DNA from: Paenibacillus barcinonensis
Lineage (GTDB): Bacteria; Bacillota; Bacilli; Paenibacillales; Paenibacillaceae
Assembly: GCF_003217495.1 (NCBI RefSeq)
Contig: NZ_QJSW01000007.1
Span: forward strand, 124,001-188,000
Reading direction: 5' to 3'
DNA length: 64,000 nucleotides
Shown: piece after piece, positions 9,870-18,524 of the stretch
Layout: the number at the start of each line of letters is the position of its first letter
Numbering within the stretch: the stretch's first letter is position 1
Position numbers and translations under genes: made by a program
The notes under the pieces: model-generated
What the model saw: only the letters and a program-made list of their open reading frames with translations
The model's database searches: none
Told to the model about the DNA's origin: nothing

Positions 9870-9885
9870 AGGAAAGCGCATTCTT
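9870..9885 (+). promoter_or_regulatory. Possible catabolite-responsive element (cre)
   Basis: The 16-mer AGGAAAGCGCATTCTT, just downstream of the arabinose promoter, fits the CcpA consensus WTGNAANCGNWNNCAW except at two positions. Carbon catabolite control of this operon is usual in the Bacilli. The match is only moderate. Confidence 0.4.
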
Positions 9886-10004
9886 GGAATGCTGAAATAG
9901 AATATAGCCATGAACGTAAGTGGAGCTGCGCTGTATGATAGTTTGCGGCTGATTAGATGCCATTCTTCGGACGTAAATGGCGACCAGAGAGGGGATATGC
10001 GGAA

Positions 10005-11624
10005 GTGACGAGTCAGGTGAATGTGAAAGAGGCGATTGCCAAGGGCGCGACCTCGCTTGGAATTGAGCTTGGATCAACGCGCATTAAAGCGGTCTTGATT
10101 GATGAGCATTTTGAAACGATTGCCTCCGGCAGTTATGAATGGGAGAACCTGCTGAAGGATGGGTACTGGACGTACAATCAGGAGGACATTATTACAGGGT
10201 TGCAGACGGCGTATCGTGAGTTGAAGCAGGATGTGCAGCAGAAGTATGGTGCTTCGCTGACGACAGTGGGCTCGATTGGCTTCTCGGCGATGATGCACGG
10301 ATATATTGCGCTGGACCAGGCGGGGGAAATGCTCGTACCATTCCGTACATGGCGCAACTCAACGACAGGTGCGGCTGCACGCGAGCTGACGGAGCTGCTG
10401 CAGTTCAACATCCCTGAGCGCTGGAGCATTGCCCATCTGTATCAGGCGATTCTGAATGGAGAGCAGCATGTACCTCAGATCAATTATCTGACCACGCTGG
10501 CGGGATATATCCACTGGCTGCTGACAGGCAATAAGGCGATTGGTATTGGCGATGCCTCGGGTATGTTCCCGATTGATGAGACCACACATAATTACCATCC
10601 GGCAATGATCCAACAGTTCGATGAGCATATTGCTGGTAAGGGTTATCCATGGAAGGTTGAGGATTTGCTGCCTAAAGTGTACCTCGCCGGAGACCATGCA
10701 GGTGCATTGACGGAAGCCGGAGCGAAGCTGCTTGACCCGTCAGGAGAGCTGACCGCAGGGATACCACTGTGTGCACCTGAGGGTGATGCCGGGACAGGTA
10801 TGGTTGCTACGAACAGTGTACGGAAACGGACAGGCAATATCTCGGTGGGCACGTCCGTTTTTGCAATGATTGTTCTGGAGAAGGAGCTGTCCAGCGTGTA
10901 TCCAGAGATTGATATGGTAACTACGCCAGATGGAAGTCCTGTCGGCATGGTACATGCCAACAACTGCTCCAGTGATCTGAATGCTTGGATTGGATTGTTC
11001 CGTGAGTTCGCTCAGGCGATGGGCATGGAGGCCGATTCTGGCAAGCTGTTCAGCGTGCTGTTTAACAAGGCGCTTGAGGCCGACCCGGATGGGGGAGGCT
11101 TACTCAGCTACGGATACTACTCTGGCGAAAATATTACAGGACTGGAGCAAGGGCGTCCGTTGTTCGTCCGCTCCCCGGAAAGCAAGTTTAACCTGGCGAA
11201 TTTCATGCGCACGCATCTGTTCAGTGCCTTCGGCGCGCTCAAGATCGGCATGGATATTCTGACCGAGCAGGAGCAGGTGGCGATTGATAGCATTCTGGCG
11301 CATGGCGGTCTGTTCAAGACCCCTGTGGTGGGACAGCGAATTGTGGCTGCAGCTATGAACGTTCCGGTATCTGTGATGTCTACCGCTGGTGAAGGCGGGG
11401 CATGGGGCATGGCTTTGCTGGCTTCGTACCTGAAGAATAAAGGTGAGCAAGAAACGTTGGACGTTTTCCTGGAGCAGAAGGTGTTCAAGGATGTGGAGGG
11501 AGTCGAAGTGGCGCCGGAAGCAGCCGATGTGAAGGGATTTGAAGCATTTATCGAACGCTACCGGAGCGGACTTGCCATTGAGCATGCCGCTGTAGAGCAT
11601 CTGGTAGAGAACGGAGGAAACTAA
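10005..11624 (+). CDS. FGGY-family sugar kinase, probable L-ribulokinase (AraK-like)
   Basis: A 539-residue FGGY kinase that should phosphorylate L-ribulose to L-ribulose 5-phosphate in the cytoplasm, given its place first in an operon with araD and araA. N-terminal phosphate loop [13 protein letters not shown] (about 17-29); substrate-side segment [12 protein letters not shown]-terminal ATP-side [20 protein letters not shown]. The sequence is unlike Bacillus/Escherichia AraB (IGVDFGT start, about 560 residues) and more like the xylulokinase-like AraK reported in clostridia; this assignment is from memory. Start: GTG 10005, 9 nt after AGAGGGGA, preferred over an upstream ATG at 9957 that has no ribosome site. 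Two bases separate it from araD. Confidence 0.85.
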   Translation: MTSQVNVKEAIAKGATSLGIELGSTRIKAVLIDEHFETIASGSYEWENLLKDGYWTYNQEDIITGLQTAYRELKQDVQQKYGASLTTVGSIGFSAMMHGYIALDQAGEMLVPFRTWRNSTTGAAARELTELLQFNIPERWSIAHLYQAILNGEQHVPQINYLTTLAGYIHWLLTGNKAIGIGDASGMFPIDETTHNYHPAMIQQFDEHIAGKGYPWKVEDLLPKVYLAGDHAGALTEAGAKLLDPSGELTAGIPLCAPEGDAGTGMVATNSVRKRTGNISVGTSVFAMIVLEKELSSVYPEIDMVTTPDGSPVGMVHANNCSSDLNAWIGLFREFAQAMGMEADSGKLFSVLFNKALEADPDGGGLLSYGYYSGENITGLEQGRPLFVRSPESKFNLANFMRTHLFSAFGALKIGMDILTEQEQVAIDSILAHGGLFKTPVVGQRIVAAAMNVPVSVMSTAGEGGAWGMALLASYLKNKGEQETLDVFLEQKVFKDVEGVEVAPEAADVKGFEAFIERYRSGLAIEHAAVEHLVENGGN

Positions 11625-11626
11625 AC

Positions 11627-12322
11627 ATGTTGGAGCAATTGAAGCAAGAGGTATTCGAGGCCAATCTGGAGCTGCCCAAGCACGGACTGGTGAAGTTCAC
11701 TTGGGGTAATGTCAGTGCAATTGATCGGGAAAGCGGTCTGTTCGTCATTAAACCAAGCGGAGTCGATTATGACAAAATGAAAGCCAGCGACATGGTTGTC
11801 GTCGATCTCGACGGTAACGTGGTTGAAGGGGAGATGAGACCCTCTTCGGACACAGCAACCCATGCTGTTCTATATAAACACTACAAGGAGATCGGCGGTA
11901 TTGTGCACACACACTCCACATGGGCAACGATCTGGGCGCAGGCAGGTCTGGATGTGCCTGTGATGGGAACTACTCATGCCGATACATTTTACGGAGCTGT
12001 GCCCTGTGCACGTTTCCTGAATCAGGTCGAGATTGACCGTGGTTACGAGGCCGAGACAGGCCGCGTTATTATTGAAACCTTTGAACAGCGCGGACTCGAT
12101 GTCATGGCGATTCCGGCAGTGCTGCTGCATGGTCATGCACCTTTTACATGGGGCAAGGACGCCAAGTCAGCTGTGGTGAACAGTGTTGTGCTGGAGGAAG
12201 TGTGCAAAATGAACCTGTACGCTCGTCAGCTGAACAATTTTGCGAAAGAGCTGCCGCAAGGCATTCTGGATAAACACTACCTTCGTAAACACGGCAAGGA
12301 CGCGTACTACGGGCAGAAGTGA
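11627..12322 (+). CDS. araD: L-ribulose-5-phosphate 4-epimerase AraD
   Basis: A 231-residue class II aldolase/epimerase that converts L-ribulose 5-phosphate to D-xylulose 5-phosphate, the last step into the pentose phosphate pathway. Visible family motifs: [20 protein letters not shown] near 28-47 (phosphate binding), the metal ligands of HTHSTWAT near 93-100, and the C-terminal [12 protein letters not shown] near 165-176. Length is normal. ACGGAGGAAA precedes the ATG, 2 nt after the kinase stop. Confidence 0.95.
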   Translation: MLEQLKQEVFEANLELPKHGLVKFTWGNVSAIDRESGLFVIKPSGVDYDKMKASDMVVVDLDGNVVEGEMRPSSDTATHAVLYKHYKEIGGIVHTHSTWATIWAQAGLDVPVMGTTHADTFYGAVPCARFLNQVEIDRGYEAETGRVIIETFEQRGLDVMAIPAVLLHGHAPFTWGKDAKSAVVNSVVLEEVCKMNLYARQLNNFAKELPQGILDKHYLRKHGKDAYYGQK

Positions 12323-12385
12323 ATTTACACCAATTAACGGAGAGTGCAGAACCAATCTGAAGAAGTGAAGCGTTCGCGTTTATCA

Positions 12386-12469
12386 TCGGATTTCCCCCTT
12401 AGGAGGGGAGTAAAAGAAATCCGAGGGTAACCAGCGACTCGGAAGAGGGTACTGCAATCGCAGTGGCCC
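12386..12469 (+). other. Structured element between araD and araA (candidate cis RNA or intergenic repeat)
   Basis: The 197-bp gap between araD and araA is long for this otherwise compact operon. Three hairpins can be drawn: a 9-bp stem 12386-12394/12416-12424 enclosing a smaller hairpin 12395-12399/12404-12408; a 5-bp stem 12421-12425/12438-12442; and 12447-12455/12460-12469 with one bulge and loop AATC. The first two share bases 12421-12424 and so exclude each other. There is no T-run, so it is not a standard terminator. It may set the araA level, stabilise or process the mRNA, or be a dispersed repeat. Function unknown. Confidence 0.5.
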
Positions 12470-12519
12470 GGTGTAACGCAATTTATCCAACTATAATCTA
12501 ACGAAATGAGGATGATTCC

Positions 12520-13944
12520 ATGTCAGCAACAGCAGCAAAACAATTTTGGTTCGTTGTCGGTTCACAGCATCTGTACGGAGAAGAAGCACTTGGTGAGGTT
12601 AAAGCGAACGCACAGAAAATTACAGATGCCCTCAATGCAAGTGGCGTACTGCCTTACCCGCTTGTATTGCAGGACCTGGCTGTAACCGCAGATAAAATCA
12701 CCAGCATTATGAAAGAGGTCAACTACCGTGACGAGGTAGCAGGTGTGATCACATGGATGCATACCTTCTCACCTGCAAAAATGTGGATTCGCGGTACCAA
12801 ATTGCTGCAAAAGCCGCTTCTTCACCTGGCCACGCAATATAACGAGAGCATTCCATGGGCAACGATTGATATGGACTTTATGAACCTGAACCAAGCGGCG
12901 CACGGTGACCGCGAGTATGGCTTCATCAATGCCCGTTTGAGAAAACAAAACAAAATTGTTGTTGGCTATTGGGAGCGCCCGGAAGTGCAGCAGCAGGTTG
13001 CGGACTGGATGGACGTAGCGGTTGCGTACAATGAGAGCTTTAATATCAAAGTTGCTCGTTTTGGCGACAACATGCGTAACGTAGGTGTGACCGAAGGCGA
13101 TAAAGTAGAAGCTCAAATCCAGTTTGGCTGGACGGTAGACTACTATGGCATTGGTGACCTTGTAGAGTACGTGAACCATGTAACCGAGCAAGAAATTGAT
13201 GAGCTGATCTCGCAATATGCAGACCTGTACGAGTTCGATTATGGCACTAACAGCAAGGAAGCATGGGAAGCCAGCGTACGTGTACAGGCAAGCTATGAAA
13301 TTGCGATTAAACGTTTCCTGGATAACGGTGGATACACGGCGTTCACAACGAACTTTGAAGACCTGCACGGCATGAAGCAGCTTCCAGGTCTGGCTGTACA
13401 ACGCCTGATGGCGCAAGGCTACGGCTTCGCGGGTGAAGGGGACTGGAAAACAGCCGCACTGGATCGTTTGCTGAAAATTATGGCCCACAATGAAAACACA
13501 GGCTTTATGGAAGATTACACGTATGAAATGGCAGCAGGTCAGGAAGCCATTCTGCAATCTCATATGCTTGAGGTTGACCCGACACTCGCCAGCACCAAAC
13601 CAAGAATCATCGTTTCTCCACTGGGGATTGGCGATCGCGAAGACCCGGCTCGTCTCGTATTTGACGGCAAAGCTGGAGAAGGTGTGGTTGTATCCATGGC
13701 AGACTTCGGTACGCATTACAAATTGCTGATCAACGAAGTATCGGCCTTCGAGCCAACGGTGCCAGCTCCAAATCTGCCAGTCGCACGTGTATTGTGGACC
13801 GTGAAGCCGAACTTCCAGGACGGAGTGAAAGCCTGGATCGAAAATGGTGGCGGACATCACACGGTGGTATCGCTGAATCTGACAACAGATCAGGTCGTAA
13901 CCTATGCGAAGCTGGTGAACCTGGAGTACGTTATTATCAAGTAA
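12520..13944 (+). CDS. araA: L-arabinose isomerase AraA
   Basis: A 474-residue cytoplasmic Mn-dependent isomerase, L-arabinose to L-ribulose, the first step of the pathway. It aligns end to end with AraA as I remember it: [12 protein letters not shown] at the N-terminus, the segment [14 protein letters not shown] (about 84-97), [20 protein letters not shown] near 280-300, [10 protein letters not shown] near 305-315, and the C-terminal [12 protein letters not shown] with a conserved His pair. The ATG follows AATGAGGATGATTCC. It is third in the kinase-araD-araA operon and followed by a strong terminator. Confidence 0.97.
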   Translation: MSATAAKQFWFVVGSQHLYGEEALGEVKANAQKITDALNASGVLPYPLVLQDLAVTADKITSIMKEVNYRDEVAGVITWMHTFSPAKMWIRGTKLLQKPLLHLATQYNESIPWATIDMDFMNLNQAAHGDREYGFINARLRKQNKIVVGYWERPEVQQQVADWMDVAVAYNESFNIKVARFGDNMRNVGVTEGDKVEAQIQFGWTVDYYGIGDLVEYVNHVTEQEIDELISQYADLYEFDYGTNSKEAWEASVRVQASYEIAIKRFLDNGGYTAFTTNFEDLHGMKQLPGLAVQRLMAQGYGFAGEGDWKTAALDRLLKIMAHNENTGFMEDYTYEMAAGQEAILQSHMLEVDPTLASTKPRIIVSPLGIGDREDPARLVFDGKAGEGVVVSMADFGTHYKLLINEVSAFEPTVPAPNLPVARVLWTVKPNFQDGVKAWIENGGGHHTVVSLNLTTDQVVTYAKLVNLEYVIIK

Positions 13945-13999
13945 TCAGGATGCATCAATTGCATTTGTACATGGATATGTTTATAAGCTCGTTTGTAAG

Positions 14000-14024
14000 G
14001 CCGGGGGGTTCCCCCGGCTTTTTT
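14000..14024 (+). terminator. Terminator of the arabinose operon
   Basis: An 8-bp very GC-rich stem (14000-14007 with 14011-14018), 3-nt loop, then six T. Confidence 0.92.
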
Positions 14025-14053
14025 GTCGTATCGACATCTGACTAATTAACAGA

Positions 14054-14140
14054 CTAATCAGCCATCTCCACCTCGATAGGTTTGTCATTGAATTTGTAGC
14101 CAACACCACGGATTGTACGAATATAGTGTGGTTTGGCCGG
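14054..14140 (-). pseudogene. Remnant of an OmpR/PhoB-type response regulator (C-terminal 28 codons)
   Basis: Read on the minus strand, 14140 to 14054 encodes 28 residues and a TAG stop, including HYIRTIRGVGYKFNDK. That is the typical end of an OmpR-family winged helix (recognition-helix end plus wing, R.VRGVGYKF). Upstream of it on that strand lies an unrelated inverted repeat; no start, receiver or rest of the HTH is present. So it is a fragment left by deletion or rearrangement. Reading frame and stop are intact, which suggests a fairly recent event. Confidence 0.75.
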
Positions 14141-14142
14141 AA

Positions 14143-14163
14143 ACCACCCGTTGGACGGGTGGT
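14143..14163. repeat. Short perfect inverted repeat at the pseudogene breakpoint
   Basis: ACCACCCGT (14143-14151) and ACGGGTGGT (14155-14163) flank 3 nt. It lies between the OmpR remnant and the promoter of the next gene. It could be a terminator remnant or an operator; no T-run follows. Confidence 0.5.
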
Positions 14164-14182
14164 CCTGATTATGCTGTTATTT

Positions 14183-14191
14183 TGCTATAAT
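14183..14191 (+). promoter_or_regulatory. Extended -10 promoter for the acetyltransferase gene
   Basis: TGCTATAAT is an extended -10 element (TGnTATAAT). No good -35 lies at the proper distance. It is followed by AAAGGAGG and the gene start. Confidence 0.6.
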
Positions 14192-14214
14192 GACTGAAAG
14201 GAGGTTATTCCAAG

Positions 14215-14985
14215 ATGACACATACATATGAAAGTCTGACGGCTCAGCTGGATGCGCTGGGCATAGATCGCCACGGTACGTTGCTGATGCATTCTTCCAT
14301 GAAGAGTATGGGCGATGTGGAGGGCGGTGCAGATACCGTGCTGGATGCGCTCAGTGACTATATGAAGGACGGGCTACTTGTGCTGCCTACACATACGTGG
14401 TCGACCATTAACAAAGACAACCCATTGTTCCACGTGGAAACTTCTTCCTGCTGTGTTGGCATTCTGCCGGAGTTATTCCGCAAGCGTGCTAACGTTGTCC
14501 GTTCCTGGCATCCGACTCACTCTGTAGCCGCTTTAGGGAAAGATGCGCGTGCGTTCACACAGGACGATCATCTCTTCGATACCCCGTGTGCACGTGGTTC
14601 TGCATGGGGCAAGCTGCTCGATCGCAAAGCGACGATTCTGCTGGTGGGCGTGGACCTGAAACGGAATACGTTTATACATGGTATTGAGGAATGGGTAGAT
14701 ATTCCTGGAAGAATGACCGATGAACATGAGATGCTGTACACCGTTTTGCCAGATGGAACTAAAATTTCCGTACCTTCACGCAGACATTGCGGACTATCCT
14801 GGTCAGAGCATTTCTGGAAAGTAGATGAGGTGCTGGTTCAAGCAGGTGCCATGCATAAAGGAAGCTTCGGCGATGCCGTCGCCAGCGTATGTGATGCTTC
14901 CAGAACAACCGAGGTGCTTACGAAGATGTTGAGAGATAATCCAGACCTGTTCTCGGATAATGAGCCATTGCTGAAAGCACAGTGA
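14215..14985 (+). CDS. AAC(3)-family aminoglycoside N-acetyltransferase (YokD-like)
   Basis: A 256-residue member of the Antibiotic_NAT family, which transfers acetyl from acetyl-CoA to the 3-amino group of aminoglycosides. Family motifs: GTLLMHSSMKSMG near 21-33, VLPTHTWS near 58-65, SWHPTHSVAALG near 99-110 and the Gly-rich GSAWGKLLD. Length is typical. AAAGGAGG at a good distance before the ATG. Chromosomal members such as Bacillus YokD are often not proven to give resistance; the natural substrate here is unknown. It stands alone, next to a regulator remnant. Confidence 0.88.
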   Translation: MTHTYESLTAQLDALGIDRHGTLLMHSSMKSMGDVEGGADTVLDALSDYMKDGLLVLPTHTWSTINKDNPLFHVETSSCCVGILPELFRKRANVVRSWHPTHSVAALGKDARAFTQDDHLFDTPCARGSAWGKLLDRKATILLVGVDLKRNTFIHGIEEWVDIPGRMTDEHEMLYTVLPDGTKISVPSRRHCGLSWSEHFWKVDEVLVQAGAMHKGSFGDAVASVCDASRTTEVLTKMLRDNPDLFSDNEPLLKAQ

Positions 14986-15155
14986 AGCGGGATTAAGGCG
15001 TCGATCATGAGGTGTGAGCAAGGATTCCGAATTCAGAATCATGAGCAAGTCATGGACAGATTACGAAGAAAAGTAATGTAGAAGCAGTACGGACATAAGC
15101 GAGGTTGCCGATGTTAAAGCTTACTTTTCAATCAATAGATGCTTATCTTTTGCTG

Positions 15156-15182
15156 ACGCTCAGCTGAAGGCTGGGCGTTTTT
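15156..15182 (+). terminator. Terminator after the acetyltransferase gene
   Basis: A 9-bp stem (15156-15164 with 15170-15178, one G-T pair), 5-nt loop, followed by six T. Confidence 0.88.
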
Positions 15183-15446
15183 TGATGTATAGCCTTCAAA
15201 ATCGTTCATAAAAGTGCAAAATAGATCGTAATTTCAATCAGAGGCTGGTCGGGCTTCCAGTGAATGGGCTACTCAGCGTATCAGGGGTGTGGTACGATAT
15301 GGGTAATTTAACCAATAGAAAAATAGAAGCGTAGTAGTTGTGTCCTATATACATTGATTTTACTGAAGTATCGACGTATGGCAACATGTCGGAATGATTC
15401 CTGATTAACCATGGAATGATTGTCGCATCCAAGAAGGAGAAGATAC
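15183..15446. other. Intergenic stretch without a gene
   Basis: Together with the terminator before it this makes a gap of about 460 bp (14986-15446). No supported reading frame is seen. It should carry the promoter of the diguanylate cyclase gene, but I cannot pick a convincing -35/-10 pair. The only clear signal is the ribosome site AAGGAG at 15433-15438. Confidence 0.5.
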
Positions 15447-17147
15447 GTGAACCCATTAGTGTGGTATGACCTTTCGTTATTCGTACTATTGTTCGGTGTG
15501 GGCGTGTATGTGTTTGTTACGGCTAGAATTACCAGCTTACATAAGGTTTATTTTTTGTTTCACAGTTTGATGATGATGTGGCCGTTCTGTCAGTTTGCGG
15601 TAACGTTAACCGATAATCCGGGCCTGCAGTTGTTCTATGTTTTGCTCGCTTTTGTTGCAGTTTCTCTACTGGGGAGTGGTTGGCTGCTATTGACGCTGTT
15701 TATTACGGGTTATGCAGAGCGGCTGAGTAATTCCAGGCTTGTGCTTCTGTTTGTGCCCGCTGTGATCGGGGCGATTGGGGTTGTGGCGAACCCTTGGCAT
15801 GATTTTGTCATGCCGCTGGATGGTGGTTATATCGACCGTGCTTACGGTCCTTGGTTCTGGGTGGTCATGTGTATTCTGGTGAGTTATTTCCTGGTCTCAC
15901 TTGTGATTATGTTTCGGGCCGTATTCTCGTCCAAGACACCCGTCATGATTAAAAAGCAGGTCCAAATCACCCTATGGGGCATTTTTGTTCTGGCGATGTT
16001 TGCGACACTTGATGCCGTTCTTAATGTACTGTTGAGCCGCTGGCTGCCCATTATTCCGGGCCTGACGTCCTTGGGAATTTTCTTGTCCGACCTGTTCTTT
16101 GTATATGTCATCAAAAGGTACAACGTCTTCGACCTTGTCTCCATCGCTCATGAAGACGTCATTAATACGATTCCGTATGGCATCCTGGTGCTGGATGAGA
16201 ACGAAGTTATTGTAGAGGTGAACAAGGCCTCCAAGTTTTTTGTCCAGCGACATGTGGGCGACATGTGGAATATGGAGGAATTTTTGGCCGGAGTACATGT
16301 CGAGGATCGGGTAGAAGCCGACCTGTTTTTGAACGAATATCGGATGAAAAAAAATATATTTTCCAAGATCGAAGTGATCATGGAGCAGGAAAAGGCAGCT
16401 CGCCACTTCATTGTGCAATCATCTCCGATTCTAGATGCTGTGCTTATACCTATCGGGTATCTGCTGACATTTCAGGATGTGTCACAGGAGCGCTTCTATG
16501 CCAGAACGATGCACCGGCAGAACGAGACGCTGCAGGAGCGCAATCAGGCGCTTGATCGGATTCGTCAGGAATTGTCTGAGGCCAATCGCAAGCTGGAGGA
16601 GCTGGTGCTCACCGACAGCCTGACACAGTGTTATAACCGCCGCTACCTGACGCAGCATCTGAATCATGAAGTGCTCACGAACCTGCAATATAAAACGCCT
16701 TTTTCCTTGATGCTGCTGGATATCGACCATTTCAAAGCGATTAATGATCATTATGGTCATGTCATTGGCGATGAAGTGCTTGTACGTACCGCAGAGGCGG
16801 TCCGTGGCTCTGTACGCAGTACGGATATTCTCACTCGCTACGGTGGAGAGGAATTCATGATCTACCTGCCGCATACGGAGCATGACCTCGCGATAGAGAT
16901 TGCGGAGCGTGTAAGGAAGGCCGTTGAATCCAACCGGATGGCTGTGAACCATGAGATCGGCAGTGTATCTATTACAATGAGTATCGGCATTTTGTCGATT
17001 GAGGATTTTACGTATGAGGATGTGCCCGAGGATGGCGAGGGTTATTTGATCCAGCTCTTTGATGCGGTAGACAAGGCACTGTATCAGGCGAAGCAGAAGG
17101 GCCGTAACCGGGTGGAGCATGGGGTGCTGGAGCGGGGCGTGATGTGA
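15447..17147 (+). CDS. Membrane diguanylate cyclase (7TM-PAS-GGDEF)
   Basis: A 566-residue protein that should make c-di-GMP from two GTP. About eight hydrophobic segments (1-225) resemble the HisKA_7TM sensor region. A PAS-like domain follows (about 235-345), then a coiled linker and a GGDEF domain. The active site GGEEF is intact at 466-470, and the inhibitory I-site RSTD at 457-460 has the correct 5-residue spacing, so product inhibition is likely. Start: GTG 15447 with AAGGAG 8 nt upstream; the open frame extends to a TTG at 15420 whose Arg-rich leader comes from the ribosome-site region. No partner gene is adjacent. Confidence 0.9.
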   Translation: MNPLVWYDLSLFVLLFGVGVYVFVTARITSLHKVYFLFHSLMMMWPFCQFAVTLTDNPGLQLFYVLLAFVAVSLLGSGWLLLTLFITGYAERLSNSRLVLLFVPAVIGAIGVVANPWHDFVMPLDGGYIDRAYGPWFWVVMCILVSYFLVSLVIMFRAVFSSKTPVMIKKQVQITLWGIFVLAMFATLDAVLNVLLSRWLPIIPGLTSLGIFLSDLFFVYVIKRYNVFDLVSIAHEDVINTIPYGILVLDENEVIVEVNKASKFFVQRHVGDMWNMEEFLAGVHVEDRVEADLFLNEYRMKKNIFSKIEVIMEQEKAARHFIVQSSPILDAVLIPIGYLLTFQDVSQERFYARTMHRQNETLQERNQALDRIRQELSEANRKLEELVLTDSLTQCYNRRYLTQHLNHEVLTNLQYKTPFSLMLLDIDHFKAINDHYGHVIGDEVLVRTAEAVRGSVRSTDILTRYGGEEFMIYLPHTEHDLAIEIAERVRKAVESNRMAVNHEIGSVSITMSIGILSIEDFTYEDVPEDGEGYLIQLFDAVDKALYQAKQKGRNRVEHGVLERGVM

Positions 17148-17322
17148 TGTGGTGAAATTGGATTGCGGGGCTGACTAACACAACCCTGAAACCCAATATA
17201 ATCCGATACGAGGTGAGATCACAGAGCAAGGAGCTCCGTTCCTGTTCCCGTTTGTGCCTAAATTAGAGGACGATTGCTAATCAGGAAGACAGGGCAGTAT
17301 GATTTTGGAAGGGAGTTTTTTT

Positions 17323-18468
17323 GTGGACGCATGGCTGAGCAATGAGAACCGCGCATATGTTGGACTTGATCCCGTTGAGCCGCACTGGGATAGGGTAGAC
17401 ATCAAGCAGGGTTACTATGTTTATTTTGATGGAGACATTATTCGTAAACGAATATCGAGTCTGCCCGAGAGTTATATGGAGGAGGATGTGCACATTGAGG
17501 TGCGCGATCGGCAATTTGTGATACCGAAAACGGGCAGAGGCAAGGAGAAAAAGCTGACCTACACAACGGTATCCGGCTTCAAGGCAGAAGGAGTTACGTT
17601 CTCCGCTGGCATCAGATCGCATGATGGCAAGAGCTACGTTACAGCGTACAATAGCCGCAACAGCGTGAGTCTACCGATCTCCGATTGTGCTCATATGACC
17701 TGCAAAGAGGAGATCATCTCCTGGCTGGAGCAGTTTCCGGGCACCGTGCCTGATGACTATAACCGCAAGCTGGATCGGTTGAAACATATGCCAAACCAAC
17801 GTTATCAGGCGGTGCCGGGTGATATTTTCAGAGTGGAGCTGGATTTGCATACAGACGGGTACGTGCTTGTGATTGGCAATCTGCGTCAGATGGAGAAGGA
17901 TCATTTATTTGCCGAGCAGAGCATCTGGAGATCGGTCATGACGATGCCGCTGTTTGTAAGACCCTTCTTATGGAAAACCACAGAGCGATCCCCTTCCCTG
18001 GAGGATATTTTGGCTGCCCCTATGTCGGAGACGACAAGGATTGTAATGGATGATTCCTTTCTACGTGGAGGATATGAGCTTGTGTTCCATAAGCCATTGG
18101 AGGAAAAGGATATCCTGTTCCCTATAGGCTATGGACCGACAGCCAGTTTGACGAATGAGCGTGTAGTCCGTTTGAGCTGGGGCTTGGGCACTTTACATAA
18201 ACCAGAGGAGCAAACGACCTTCAAGCTGAATCGGAATTTTATGAATCACGGAGCTTACGCGGGTCTGACCACCGAATGCTTTGGTCCGCCATCCGAGCGT
18301 ATGTACGAGAGGGATTTAGCTCATCCGCAGTATGCGAAGGAGCGGAAGCAGGCATTCGAGGAATTTGGATTATCTGAGGACACGACGTATGATGAATTTT
18401 GCCAGAAAACGTGGGCTTTGACCCGCACACAGTATATCGACTATGTCAAAAGAAAGTATCGCCTCTAG
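17323..18468 (+). CDS. Imm26-like domain protein, function unknown
   Basis: A soluble protein of about 381 residues with no signal peptide or membrane segment. The middle part (about 160-210, QRYQAVPGDIFRVELD and GYVLVIGNLRQ) resembles the Imm26 immunity-protein domain, which typically begins PGDIF. The N-terminal part, mostly beta, is not recognised. No toxin gene is adjacent, so an immunity role is only a family-based guess. Start is uncertain: GTG 17323 has GGAAGGGAG upstream; ATG 17299 in the same frame has a weaker site. Confidence 0.65.
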   Translation: MDAWLSNENRAYVGLDPVEPHWDRVDIKQGYYVYFDGDIIRKRISSLPESYMEEDVHIEVRDRQFVIPKTGRGKEKKLTYTTVSGFKAEGVTFSAGIRSHDGKSYVTAYNSRNSVSLPISDCAHMTCKEEIISWLEQFPGTVPDDYNRKLDRLKHMPNQRYQAVPGDIFRVELDLHTDGYVLVIGNLRQMEKDHLFAEQSIWRSVMTMPLFVRPFLWKTTERSPSLEDILAAPMSETTRIVMDDSFLRGGYELVFHKPLEEKDILFPIGYGPTASLTNERVVRLSWGLGTLHKPEEQTTFKLNRNFMNHGAYAGLTTECFGPPSERMYERDLAHPQYAKERKQAFEEFGLSEDTTYDEFCQKTWALTRTQYIDYVKRKYRL

Positions 18469-18492
18469 CGATGTGATCAGATCCTATAAAGA

Positions 18493-18524
18493 AGGCGGTC
18501 AGCTACATGATGGACTGACCGCCT
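18493..18524. terminator. Bidirectional terminator overlapping the 3' end of the EAL gene
   Basis: A 10-bp stem (18493-18502 with 18515-18524) around a 12-nt loop. It lies partly inside the last codons of the minus-strand gene and between two converging genes. On the minus strand it is followed by a short T-rich stretch. Confidence 0.65.

Noticed and set aside
10074..10697. Several minus-strand frames inside the arabinose kinase gene
   Set aside because: All are shadows of the kinase coding sequence, without ribosome sites.
12769..13860. Long (363-codon) open frame antisense to araA
   Set aside because: Fully covered by the unmistakable araA on the other strand, no ribosome site, Cys/His/Phe-rich composition typical of a codon-bias shadow.
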